Shown: positions 56,117 through 64,000 of the stretch, piece by piece | How positions within the stretch are numbered: position 1 is the first letter of the stretch | Layout: each line of letters starts with the position of its first letter | Origin: Actinomadura livida | GTDB taxonomy: Bacteria; Actinomycetota; Actinomycetes; Streptosporangiales; Streptosporangiaceae | Length of the DNA stretch: 64,000 nucleotides | Direction of reading: 5' to 3' | NCBI RefSeq assembly: GCF_014648675.1 | Contig: NZ_BMRO01000001.1 | Coordinates: 696,769 to 760,768, forward strand | Translations under genes and position numbers: made by a program | Notes under the pieces: generated by a model | What the model was told of the DNA's origin: nothing | The model's input: the letters and a program-made list of their open reading frames with translations, nothing else | The model's database searches: none

Positions 56117-56869
56117 ATGGCGGTCATCGACATCAATGCTGACCTCGGTGAAGGGTTCGGCATTTGGGAGCTGGGTGACGACATAGCGCTGCTGGACGTG
56201 CTCACGAGCGCGAACGTGGCGTGCGGCTTCCACGCGGGCGACCCGCTGATCATGCGGCGGGTGTGCGCCGCCGCCGTCGAGCGCGGGGTGACCATCGGCG
56301 CTCAGGTGTCGTATCGGGATCTGGCCGGGTTCGGACGCCGCGAGATGGACGTGGCCGCCCCGGAGCTGACCGCCGAGATCCTCTACCAGCTCGCCGCGCT
56401 GGACGGCATAGCGCGCGCGGAGGGCGGGCGTGTGGCCTACGTCAAGCCGCACGGGGCCCTCTACAACCGGGTCGCCCGTGATCCCGTGCAGGCGCAGGCG
56501 GTCGTGGACGCCATACGGACGTACGATCCGTCGCTGCCGCTGCTGACGCTTCCCGGTTCAGCCGTGCACGACGTCGCCGAGGGGCTCACCGTCGTCAGCG
56601 AGTGCTTCGCCGATCGGGCCTACACGCCGACCGGCACGCTCTTGTCCCGCAGGGAGCCGGGGGCCGTCATCCACGACGAGGGGACGGTGGTCAGCCGGGC
56701 CGTCCAGATGGCCGTGGACGGAACCGTCGTGGCGGTGGACGGCGCCAAGGTCGCGCTGAAGGCGCGTTCGATCTGCGTGCACGGCGACACTCCGGGGGCG
56801 GCGGTTCTCGCCCGCGCCGTCCGGTCGGCGCTGTCCGACGCCGGGGTCATGCTGGAGCCGTTCGCGTGA
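56117..56869 (+). CDS. pxpA: 5-oxoprolinase subunit PxpA (LamB/YcsF)
   Basis: 250 residues. INADLGEGFG (5-14), ACGFHAGDPLIM, and YVKPHGALYN are conserved in LamB/YcsF proteins. With PxpB and PxpC it hydrolyses 5-oxoproline to glutamate using ATP, recycling a spontaneous glutamine/glutamyl damage product. First gene of a three-gene operon with GTGA overlaps between each pair. ATG 56117. Confidence 0.95.
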   Translation: MAVIDINADLGEGFGIWELGDDIALLDVLTSANVACGFHAGDPLIMRRVCAAAVERGVTIGAQVSYRDLAGFGRREMDVAAPELTAEILYQLAALDGIARAEGGRVAYVKPHGALYNRVARDPVQAQAVVDAIRTYDPSLPLLTLPGSAVHDVAEGLTVVSECFADRAYTPTGTLLSRREPGAVIHDEGTVVSRAVQMAVDGTVVAVDGAKVALKARSICVHGDTPGAAVLARAVRSALSDAGVMLEPFA

Positions 56870-57480
56870 AGGTCGTACGGGCCGGGGACGCGGCCCTGCT
56901 CGTGGAGGCCGCGGACCTCGCGACCGCGCACCGGCTGAACGCGGCCCTCCGCGACGAGCCGCTGCCCGGCGTCGTGGACGTCGTCCCAGGGGAGCGCACC
57001 GTCCTGGTGGTCGCCGAACCGGCCGCCGACCTCGGCCGTCTCGCGGAACGGCTCACGCGGCTGCGGCTGCCGGACGACGCCGGGGGCGACGCGGAGCCGG
57101 TGGAGATCCCGGTGACCTACGACGGGGCGGACCTGGACGAGGTCGCCGACCTCACCGGGCTGTCCCGCGGCGAGGTCGTCCGCCGGCACCGCGCCGCGAC
57201 GTACACGGTCGCCTACCTCGGCTTCTCCCCCGGCTTCGGCTACCTGACGGGCCTGGACCCGGCGCTGCGGGTGGCGCGGCGCGCGTCGCCCCGCACGTCC
57301 GTGCCGGCCGGGTCGGTGGCGATCGCGGACCGGTACGCGGCCGTCTACCCGTCCGCCTCACCGGGCGGCTGGCGGCTGCTGGGCCGCAGCGAGCTGCGGC
57401 TCTGGGACGTGACGCGGGACCCGCCGTCGCTGCTCCGGCCGGGCATGCGCGTCCGGTTCGTTCCCCGGGAGTCGCCGTGA
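56866..57480 (+). CDS. pxpB: 5-oxoprolinase subunit PxpB (KipI-like)
   Basis: 204 residues. Cyclophilin-like carboxyltransferase subunit domain: LGFSPGFGYLTGLDPAL and SPRTSVPAGSVAIADRYAAV, plus YPSASPGGWRLLGRSEL. GTG 56866 overlaps the pxpA stop; forms the PxpBC complex. Confidence 0.94.
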   Translation: MKVVRAGDAALLVEAADLATAHRLNAALRDEPLPGVVDVVPGERTVLVVAEPAADLGRLAERLTRLRLPDDAGGDAEPVEIPVTYDGADLDEVADLTGLSRGEVVRRHRAATYTVAYLGFSPGFGYLTGLDPALRVARRASPRTSVPAGSVAIADRYAAVYPSASPGGWRLLGRSELRLWDVTRDPPSLLRPGMRVRFVPRESP

Positions 57481-58325
57481 TCGAGGTGGTCCGGCCGGGG
57501 CCGCTGGCGACCGTCCAGGATCTCGGGCGGCCCGGCCGGGCGCATCTGGGCGTCCCGTGCTCCGGCGCGGCCGACGGGCGCGCGTTCCGGCTGGCCAACC
57601 GGCTCGTGGGCAATCCCGAGGGCGCGGCGGCGGTCGAGCTCACCCTCGGCGGTGCGGCACTGCGGTTCCACCGGCACGCCTGGATCGCGGTCACCGGAGC
57701 ACCGGCACCGCTCCGCATCAACGGCTCCGCGCAAGGCACACATGCCCCCGCCCATGTCCCGGACGGTGCGCTGGTCGAGTTCGGCACGCCGCCGTCGGGG
57801 CTTCGCAGCTATCTCGCCGTCCGCGGCGGCGTCGTGGTCGAGGAGGTCTTGGGGAGTCGTTCCTGCGACCTACTGTCCGGGCTCGGCCCCGCACCCCTGT
57901 CGCCCGGTGACCGACTCCCGGTCGGCCCCACCAAGGGGCTGGACGACATCACCGTGGACGTGGCGCCCGCACCCCACATGCCGGAGACCCCGGTCCTGCA
58001 CATCAGGCCGGGTCCACGGGACGACTGGTTCACCGACGAGGCGATGGCCACGCTCACCTCCACGCTCTACGAGGTGTCCCCTGAGAGCAACCGCGTGGGC
58101 GTGCGGCTGGAGGGTCCGCCTCTCGTACGCGCGCGCGACGGCGAACTCGGCAGCGAGGGCATGGTCACCGGTGCGCTCCAGGTTCCGCCCAGCGGGCTGC
58201 CCATCATCTTCCTGGCGGACCACCCGACGACGGGTGGCTACCCCGTCGTCGCCGTACTCGCGTCGTCGGCCATCGCGGACGCGGCGCAGCTGCGCCCCGG
58301 CCAGCGTCTCCGCTTCCGCGTCTAG
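57477..58325 (+). CDS. pxpC: 5-oxoprolinase subunit PxpC (KipA-like)
   Basis: 282 residues. TVQDLGRPGRAHLGVPCSGA at the N-terminus, SYLAVRGGV, then SNRVGVRLEGPPL and ILADHPTTGGYPVVA-type C-terminal segments (here FLADHPTTGGYPVVAV) are typical. GTG 57477 overlaps the pxpB stop. The stop codon overlaps that of the convergent histidine phosphatase gene by four bases. Confidence 0.94.
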   Translation: MIEVVRPGPLATVQDLGRPGRAHLGVPCSGAADGRAFRLANRLVGNPEGAAAVELTLGGAALRFHRHAWIAVTGAPAPLRINGSAQGTHAPAHVPDGALVEFGTPPSGLRSYLAVRGGVVVEEVLGSRSCDLLSGLGPAPLSPGDRLPVGPTKGLDDITVDVAPAPHMPETPVLHIRPGPRDDWFTDEAMATLTSTLYEVSPESNRVGVRLEGPPLVRARDGELGSEGMVTGALQVPPSGLPIIFLADHPTTGGYPVVAVLASSAIADAAQLRPGQRLRFRV

Positions 58326-59035
58326 GTCAGGGGTTCGGGAGCGGACCAGTCCAGGTGGGAGATGTCGTTGAACCCGCGGACGGACGACAGCCCGCCGAGG
58401 CTCACCAGCCGGGAGATCGACGCGTTGTCCGGTGCCAGGAACGCGAACGGCCTCGATCCGGTCGCGGCGGCGAGCGCCTGCGCGATGACGCCCCCGTGGG
58501 TGAACACCGCGATCCGGCCGCCCGCGTGCGCCGTGGCGAGCCGCGCGAGGCTCTCGGCGACGCGTCGCGCGAACGCTTCGTCGTTCTCCGCCCCTGGGAT
58601 GACGTCCCAGCGCTCCTCGGTGAACATCCGCTGCACCACCGGGGTGTTCTCGGCGACCATCTTGCGGAACAGCCCGCCTTCCCATTCGCCCAGGTACACC
58701 TCGCGCAGGCCAGGCTCGACGAGCGGTTCCATCCCGAGTCGGCGCGCCAGGGGCGCCGCAGTCTGCGACGTACGACGCAGGGGCGTCACGTAGAGGGCGT
58801 CGAGGTTTTCGTCGGCGAGCCGTTCACAGACCCGCTCGGCCTGTTCACGTCCCTCTGGCGCGAGGTCGGGGTCGCCGTGGCCGTCCACGAGCGGGAACGG
58901 CCGGTCGACACGGGCGGCCTCGGAGGAGCCGTGCCTGATCAGCAGGATCTCGGCGGCGCCTTCCGGGGGCCTGTACCGCTTCTGCCCGAACTCGACCGGC
59001 TCATCTCGCTCGTCTCGCTCATCCACGAACGGCAC
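58322..59035 (-). CDS. Histidine phosphatase superfamily protein
   Basis: 237 residues. RHG active-site motif LIRHGSSEA (about 33-41) with phosphohistidine His; later conserved Arg (PLRRTSQTA), Glu (GEWEGG) and second catalytic His (VFTHGGVI). Phosphoglycerate mutase/phosphatase-like. Substrate unknown. GTG 59035 is preceded by GGAG at 12 bp. Cytosolic. Confidence 0.92.
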   Translation of the reverse strand: MPFVDERDERDEPVEFGQKRYRPPEGAAEILLIRHGSSEAARVDRPFPLVDGHGDPDLAPEGREQAERVCERLADENLDALYVTPLRRTSQTAAPLARRLGMEPLVEPGLREVYLGEWEGGLFRKMVAENTPVVQRMFTEERWDVIPGAENDEAFARRVAESLARLATAHAGGRIAVFTHGGVIAQALAAATGSRPFAFLAPDNASISRLVSLGGLSSVRGFNDISHLDWSAPEPLT

Positions 59036-59080
59036 CTTAGATGAACGCTCCGGAGGTCAACGCCCCGGGACCGCCGTGGG

Positions 59081-60190
59081 CTACCCCTTGGAGTCCAGCA
59101 GCGCCCTGAGGCGGTCTGTCTCGTCCTTGAGCTGAGCAACGGGGATGTCCTCGAACGGCTTCACGACCACGTCACCGTCCTTGGCCTCCCACACACCCGC
59201 CACACGGCCCTCGTACAGGACGACCGGTGAGATCCAGCCCGCGGCGCGGCTCACCTCTTTGCGACGTTCCGCGGGCACCAGGTAAGTCGCGGACGTTCCG
59301 GCCCCAAGGACGTACTGGTCGAACGCACCCAGCAACCGGACGGACGTGCTGGGCTCGGTGGCCATGAGTTCGTCACGGTGCTCCCGCAGGACGTACATCT
59401 CGACACCGTCCACCTCAATGGTGGCGAGGTCGTCCTCGGCGGCGCCGAACCAGGCCCTGACGTCCTTCTTGCGATTGAGCTTGCGCATCAGCCAGTTGTC
59501 GAACATGTCGGGGGTCGCGGGCCCGTGCGCGCCCAGGAACGCCCGTATCACCGTCCTGGCGGCGTCCTCCACCGCTGGCAGGCCCGTCCAGCCGGGCAGC
59601 CAGCGCTCAGGGGCGGTGAACGTCACGCGCGTGCCCTGCGCAGGCCCGTGGCAGAGGACGCCCCACCAGGCCAGCGGCTTGAGGAGCGTGCCCCATCCGG
59701 AACCGAGGACCTCCGCGAGGTGCCGCGAGCCGGTCCGTTCGACGACGGCCGCGGTCAGCTCCTCACGGGTGAGCGCCGCGCCGCCCGCGAGAGCCTCCGT
59801 CGCCGCGCCGGCGATCGCCTCCAGGTCGGCGGGCGTGGCCCCGAACGTCTTCTGCCAGCTGGGCTTCTCCCAGTGGCGCGCGGCTCCGCACAGCACGAGG
59901 TAGGCGGCGACCTCATCGGCGGGCATGAGATGCAGCGTCCCGCGCATCGTCCACGTCTTGACGAGGCTTCGGTCATCGAACAGGGCGCGGCCCACATCGG
60001 CCCGGCCCGCCTGGGCCTGCCGTGGGCGCGCCTGCCGCACCGCGACGGCGAGTTCCGCCGCCGACGCGACCTGCGCCTGCACTCCGGCGAGGCGCCGCGC
60101 CACCTCCTCCGCCGGCTCGTCGGCGGGCCGTTCGACGAACTGCCGCCGCATCCGCCAGGCGAGCACCTGCGCCCACGTCACCGATGTCAT
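59081..60190 (-). CDS. Winged helix DNA-binding domain-containing protein (AlkZ/YcaQ-like)
   Basis: 369 residues. Contains three winged-helix-like segments characteristic of HTH_42: VLAWRMRRQF at the N-terminus, MRGTLHLMPADE (about 84-95) and LLGAFDQYVLGAG. Related proteins include DNA glycosylases (YcaQ/AlkZ) that unhook interstrand crosslinks, but the catalytic Gln motif could not be confirmed. ATG 60190; an upstream ATG at 60208 gives six more residues. Confidence 0.82.
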   Translation of the reverse strand: MTSVTWAQVLAWRMRRQFVERPADEPAEEVARRLAGVQAQVASAAELAVAVRQARPRQAQAGRADVGRALFDDRSLVKTWTMRGTLHLMPADEVAAYLVLCGAARHWEKPSWQKTFGATPADLEAIAGAATEALAGGAALTREELTAAVVERTGSRHLAEVLGSGWGTLLKPLAWWGVLCHGPAQGTRVTFTAPERWLPGWTGLPAVEDAARTVIRAFLGAHGPATPDMFDNWLMRKLNRKKDVRAWFGAAEDDLATIEVDGVEMYVLREHRDELMATEPSTSVRLLGAFDQYVLGAGTSATYLVPAERRKEVSRAAGWISPVVLYEGRVAGVWEAKDGDVVVKPFEDIPVAQLKDETDRLRALLDSKG

Positions 60191-60227
60191 GGTCCGATTA
60201 CAGCTCATGCCGCCGACGGAGCGCCCC

Positions 60228-62846
60228 TCACGCCAGGCGGTGGGCGAGGTCGGCGAACGCGTCGCGGACGTCGTCGGTCGTCAGGAGCGTGAGGTCGGCG
60301 GCGGTGGCGGCGTCGCCGAGCTGCGCGGCCCGCAGCGCCCGGCACGCGCTCGCCTTCTCGTACACGGAGCGGGCGAAGCGGCCGTTGCCCAGCTCGTCGA
60401 TCAGGCCGGCGCCGCAGACGCGCTGGAAGACCAGGGCGAGGTCGTCCAGGGCGCGCTCCTCCCATTGGTCGCCGCCTTCCTCGGCGATCAGCTGGGCGAT
60501 GCGGAGGAGTTCGTCCGGCCCGTAGGACGGGAAGTCGACGCGCACGTCGAACCTGGAGGCGAGCCCAGGGTTCGATGACAGGAAGCGGCCCATGTCGGCC
60601 TCATAGCCGGCGAGGACGACGACGAGGCGATCCCGGTCGTCCTCGGCCCGCTTGAGCAGGGTCTGCACCGCCTCCGCACCGAACGCGTCCCCTCCGGAGT
60701 AGCCGGAATTGCTCAGCGAGTACGCCTCGTCGATGAACAGGACGCCGCCGAGCGCCGAATCGACCACCTTGTTCGTCTTCAAGGCCGTCGCACCCAGATG
60801 CTCACCGACGAGGTCGGCGCGCTGTGCCTCGACCACCTCGGGACGGGCGAGGAGCCCAGACGCGGCGAAGATGCGGCCGAGCACGCGCGCGACGGTGGTC
60901 TTGCCGGTGCCGGGCGGCCCGGTGAACACGAAGTGGCGGGTCGGCGGGCGGGTGACCAGGCCCTGCTCCTCCCTCATGCGGGCGACCTGAAGCTGCGCGG
61001 CGATCTCGCGGACCTGCCGCTTCACCGGTTCCAGCCCGATCATCGCGTCGAGGGAGCCGAGGGCCTCGTCCAGCGTCGGCGTCTCGGCGTACCCCCGGTA
61101 CCGCTCGGTGACCTCGGCGAACGCGGCCTCCACGTCCTCGGCGCGCAGGGTGACCAGGTCGTCGGCGCTGGGTTCGGCGGGCCCGCCGGACGCGGCGACG
61201 GCGCCGACCACCCGCACGTCCCGGGCGCGGGCGGCGGCCTCGGTCAGCGTCCGGACGAACCGCCCGTTGCCGAGTTCGTCCACGATGCCGCGCCGTTCGA
61301 TCTCCTCGAAGCGCGCGGCGAGCCGCCGCCGCGCCTCCGGATCGAGGCGGTCCTCCCGGAGCCCGGTGTGGTAGTCGGCGATCCGCAGCAGCTCCGACGG
61401 ACGGTACGACGGGAAATGCACGCGCGTCCCGAACCGCGAGGCGAGGCCGGGGTTGGAGTCGAGGAACTCGGCCATCTGCGCGTCGTAGCCCGCGAGGATG
61501 ATGACCAGGTTGTCGCGGTCGTCCTCGGCGCGCTTGAGCAGCGTCTGCACGGCCTCGTCACCGAACCGGTCCGGCTGCCCTTCGCCGGAGTTGGCCAGGC
61601 TGTACGCCTCGTCGATGAACAGCATCCCGCCCAGGGCGGAGTCGACGAGCCGGTTGGTCTTGATGGCCGTGGCGCCGAGGAACTCGCCGACGAGGTCGGC
61701 GCGGTGCGCCTCGACCACCGTCCGCTCGGGGAGCAGCCCGAACGCGTAGAAGATCTTGGCGAGGACGCGCGCCACGGTCGTCTTGCCCGTTCCGGACGGC
61801 CCGACGAACACGAAATGCCGCATCGGCTTCTCCGTCGGCACCCCGGCGGCCGCGCGCATGTGCGCGGCCTCGATGGACGCGGCGATGGAGCGGACCTGCC
61901 GCTTGACCGGCTCCAGCCCGATCATGCCCTCCAGCTCGGCGAGCGCCTCGGCCACGGAGATCTCCGGCACCTGCTCCCTCCGGGGCTCGGGCGGCGCGGC
62001 ACGCTCGGCGGCGGCCGCGCCGACTGCCTGCGCCGCGGCGCGCTGTTCGCCGACGCGCGGTTCGGGTGCCCGCTGCTCGGGCATCGCGGGCGCGGCCGGC
62101 GGCGCGGACGCGTCGTCCTCGCCGCCGCGCCGGTCGGGCCTGCCGAAGCGGCTCCCCCGGTCCGCCTTCTCGGTCCGGTCGGGCCGGGAGCGCTTGTCGG
62201 CGCCGGACGGGCTCCTGCGCGGCCCGGCCGCGGCGTCCCCGCGCGGACCGGCCTGCTCCTGGACCCAGCCGGTCTCGTACGCCTCCGCGGGCACCGCGCG
62301 CCGCGCCTGATCCCAGCGGTAGGCGAGGACGGCGAGGGCCGCGCCCCAGCCGGGCGCCACGCTCGCCTCCGGCATCAGCTGGGCGACGGCCGCCGTCACC
62401 AGCCCGGCGGCGCCCAGGGCGAGCAGCGCGGTCCGCCACGGCGTGTATCCGCGCAGGCGGAACGCGGCCACCGCCACCGGGAGGGCGAGCACCGCCAAGA
62501 GCAGCGCGGGCTCCAGGTAGGGCGGGCGCGCCTCGTCCGGATAGAGGCCGCCCAACGGCACCGACAGCGCCGCCCAGGACGCGAGCACCGCGGCGACCGC
62601 CATCGCCGTCGGCGACCGCAGCGTCAGGTGGACGACGATGACGGCGAGCACGCTCCCGGCGGCGGCGAAGAGGATCGGGCCGTCCAGCACCACCGCGACC
62701 GTCACCGCGAGCGCGGTCAGCAGCACCCCGCCGAGGAACCGGACGCCCGGGGTGATCTGGAAGTACCTCCACCGGAGGCGCTCGAAAAGATCCCGCGCCG
62801 CGGCGTCCTTCGCCGGGCGGGAGCGCGACCTGCCGAACAAAGCCAT
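60228..62846 (-). CDS. Membrane-anchored tandem AAA+ ATPase (CbxX/CfqX, EccA-like)
   Basis: 872 residues. About four to five N-terminal hydrophobic segments (30-170), a charged Arg/Pro linker (about 190-280), then two AAA+ modules with Walker A GPSGTGKTT (about 346-354) and GPPGTGKTT (about 640-648), Walker B GGMLFIDEAYSL and GGVLFIDEAYSL, and duplicated LGLEPVKRQVR-type starts (IGLEPVKRQVR). Similar to EccA ATPases of type VII secretion but with membrane anchor and two modules. ATG 62846 was chosen since upstream frame codons are unrelated. It may energise secretion or chaperone transport. Confidence 0.88.
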   Translation of the reverse strand: MALFGRSRSRPAKDAAARDLFERLRWRYFQITPGVRFLGGVLLTALAVTVAVVLDGPILFAAAGSVLAVIVVHLTLRSPTAMAVAAVLASWAALSVPLGGLYPDEARPPYLEPALLLAVLALPVAVAAFRLRGYTPWRTALLALGAAGLVTAAVAQLMPEASVAPGWGAALAVLAYRWDQARRAVPAEAYETGWVQEQAGPRGDAAAGPRRSPSGADKRSRPDRTEKADRGSRFGRPDRRGGEDDASAPPAAPAMPEQRAPEPRVGEQRAAAQAVGAAAAERAAPPEPRREQVPEISVAEALAELEGMIGLEPVKRQVRSIAASIEAAHMRAAAGVPTEKPMRHFVFVGPSGTGKTTVARVLAKIFYAFGLLPERTVVEAHRADLVGEFLGATAIKTNRLVDSALGGMLFIDEAYSLANSGEGQPDRFGDEAVQTLLKRAEDDRDNLVIILAGYDAQMAEFLDSNPGLASRFGTRVHFPSYRPSELLRIADYHTGLREDRLDPEARRRLAARFEEIERRGIVDELGNGRFVRTLTEAAARARDVRVVGAVAASGGPAEPSADDLVTLRAEDVEAAFAEVTERYRGYAETPTLDEALGSLDAMIGLEPVKRQVREIAAQLQVARMREEQGLVTRPPTRHFVFTGPPGTGKTTVARVLGRIFAASGLLARPEVVEAQRADLVGEHLGATALKTNKVVDSALGGVLFIDEAYSLSNSGYSGGDAFGAEAVQTLLKRAEDDRDRLVVVLAGYEADMGRFLSSNPGLASRFDVRVDFPSYGPDELLRIAQLIAEEGGDQWEERALDDLALVFQRVCGAGLIDELGNGRFARSVYEKASACRALRAAQLGDAATAADLTLLTTDDVRDAFADLAHRLA

Positions 62847-63002
62847 CAGAAGCGAGTAAAGCGCAGGACCGCCCGGAACGGGACTCCCCGCGCCCGGTTC
62901 GTTGACTCCCCATGACTCGCCCGGGTGGGGGCCGGTGCGCGCCTCCGACCCGGGACCTGGAGTTTTCGTCCCGGCCGAACGATGTTCGGCATGATGGGCG
63001 GC

Positions 63003-63911
63003 ATGCGGATCCTGCGCACGCCCGATGAGCGCTTCAGCGACCTTCCCGACTTCCCGTACGTGCCGCGCTACGCCGAGGTGCCCGCACCGGGCGGCGACGG
63101 CACGCTGCGCATGGCCTATGTGGAGACAGGGCCGTCCGACGGCCCGGTGGTCCTGTGCCTGCACGGTGAGCCGAGCTGGTCCTTCCTCTACCGGCACGTC
63201 ATACCCGTCCTGGCGGACGCAGGGCTGCGGGTGGTCGCGCCCGACCTGGTGGGGTTCGGCCGGTCGGACAAGCCCGCCGAGATCAGCGACCACACCTACG
63301 CCCGCCACATCGAGTGGACGCGCTCCCTCGTGTTCGACGCCCTCGACCTCAAGGACGTGACCCTCGTCGGGCAGGACTGGGGCGGCCTCATCGGACTGCG
63401 CCTGGTGACCGCCCATCCGGAACGGTTCGCGAGGATCGTCACGGCCAACACCGGGCTCCCCACGGGCGACTTCCCGATGCCGGAGACGTGGCTGAAGTTC
63501 CGGCAGTCGGTCCGCACCGCCCCCGAGTTCGACGTCGCGCGCAGCGTGGCATCCGGGTGCCGCACCACGCTCCCCGACGACGTCCGCGCCGCCTACGACG
63601 CGCCGTTCCCCGACGAGTCGTTCAAGGCGGGCCCGCGCGCCATGCCCGGCCTCGTCCCGGCCGACCCCGACGACCCCGAGGCGCAGCCCAACCGCGACGC
63701 CTGGGACGTCCTGCGCGCGTGGGACAAGCCGTTCCTCGTGGCCTTCAGCGACCAGGACCCCATCACCGGCGCGATGGCACCGCTGTTCAAGCAGCTGATT
63801 CCAGGTGCGCAGGGCATCGAGCACCCTACGATCGAGGGCGCCGGGCATTTCCTCCAGGAGGACGCCGGAGAACGGCTCGGCCACGCGATCGCGGCGTTCA
63901 TGCGTTCCTGA
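63003..63911 (+). CDS. Haloalkane dehalogenase-like alpha/beta hydrolase
   Basis: 302 residues. HGEPSWSFLYR oxyanion/halide loop, nucleophile elbow LVGQDWGGLIG (Asp, with Trp), acid candidates in FSDQDPITG and C-terminal His in IEGAGHFLQED are typical of haloalkane dehalogenase subfamily I. It would convert halogenated alkanes to alcohols. ATG 63003 is the last of several in-frame ATGs (62982, 62991, 62994) and begins at the family start; no clear ribosome-binding site. Cytosolic. Confidence 0.86.
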   Translation: MRILRTPDERFSDLPDFPYVPRYAEVPAPGGDGTLRMAYVETGPSDGPVVLCLHGEPSWSFLYRHVIPVLADAGLRVVAPDLVGFGRSDKPAEISDHTYARHIEWTRSLVFDALDLKDVTLVGQDWGGLIGLRLVTAHPERFARIVTANTGLPTGDFPMPETWLKFRQSVRTAPEFDVARSVASGCRTTLPDDVRAAYDAPFPDESFKAGPRAMPGLVPADPDDPEAQPNRDAWDVLRAWDKPFLVAFSDQDPITGAMAPLFKQLIPGAQGIEHPTIEGAGHFLQEDAGERLGHAIAAFMRS

Positions 63912-63934
63912 GCAGTCCCTCCTAAGGAGTCTCA

Positions 63935-64000
63935 ATGAGGATGTCAAGCCGCCTGCGTGACCGGCTGGGTGGGGGTGAACAGTCGCCCGTCACGCAGCAG
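63935..64000 (+). CDS. Truncated open reading frame at window edge
   Basis: ATG 63935 has AAGGAG five bases upstream and stays open for 22 codons to the right edge (MRMSSRLRDRLGG). Too short to name. The opposite strand is also open to the edge, ending with TGA at 63946-63944, so the true coding strand is uncertain. Confidence 0.35.
   Translation, partial: MRMSSRLRDRLGGGEQSPVTQQ

Noticed and set aside
62847..63947. N-terminal extension of the AAA gene to 63947
   Set aside because: It is antisense to the dehalogenase gene, which has all catalytic motifs; the AAA protein starts at 62846.
63944..64000. Leftward open frame at the right edge (LLRDGRLFTPTQPVTQAA, stop)
   Set aside because: Could be the end of a gene beyond the window, but too short to support; the rightward frame has a strong ribosome-binding site, so only that was listed at low confidence.

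Overview
The window is chromosomal DNA from a very high-GC actinomycete. Strong G/C third-position bias, frequent GTG/TTG starts, HrdB-like sigma factor with an Ala/Lys/Glu-rich N-terminus, adjacent parE/sigma genes, and actinomycete-restricted families (DUF5998, DUF6745, DUF7455, DUF397, XRE-DUF5753) all fit. Gene content resembles Thermomonosporaceae (Actinomadura/Spirillospora-like), but the genus is an inference. I see no rRNA, tRNA, CRISPR array, insertion sequence or prophage.

Layout. 1-6.1 kb: a broken-off phosphodiesterase gene, DUF5998, a GNAT/acyl-CoA-synthetase-like acetyltransferase, a PfkB sugar kinase and a LysR-type regulator with a readable promoter. 6.5-11.7 kb: RecQ with a phosphoribosyltransferase-like tail, a ThrE-type exporter and a DUF6745 pair. 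11.8-17.3 kb: an anti-sigma-type ATPase, then a tightly overlapped leftward five-gene operon matching the uncharacterised STM4015-4014-4013-4012-4011 set (LRR-like protein, ATP-grasp-like protein, sulfatase-fold hydrolase, two radical SAM enzymes). This is the best candidate for an undescribed pathway. 17.4-23.8 kb: a hypothetical, a methyltransferase, a two-component system with an orphan degenerate ABC ATPase, and a GH13 plus flavin hydroxy-acid oxidase pair.

23.9-38.0 kb is bracketed by convergent parC (+) and parE (-). Between them lie secreted proteins (metzincin-type protease, lipoprotein, G5/Excalibur lipoprotein), a WhiJ/AbaA-like regulatory triad, an SDR/epoxide-hydrolase/SnoaL group, a peroxiredoxin-like protein and a second NarL-type two-component system. 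38.3-49.4 kb: an ABC exporter, DUF7455, yaaA, a hypothetical, the principal sigma factor, a PAS-PAS-GAF-PP2C phosphatase (probably a sigma-factor partner-switching input), an HhH-GPD glycosylase and a sulfite-oxidase-family/cytochrome b pair.

49.6-64 kb: small and large hypotheticals, a tandem pair of TY-Chap/SseB-like proteins with proline-rich linkers and a coupled third gene (possibly a secretion/toxin-associated system), the pxpABC 5-oxoprolinase operon, a histidine phosphatase, a winged-helix protein, a membrane-anchored tandem CbxX/EccA-type AAA protein, a haloalkane-dehalogenase-like enzyme and a truncated ORF at the right edge. Candidate regulatory sites include palindromes in the LysR promoter, GTGA-N6-TCAC (CRP-type) palindromes around the DUF7455 gene, and several rho-independent-type hairpins.
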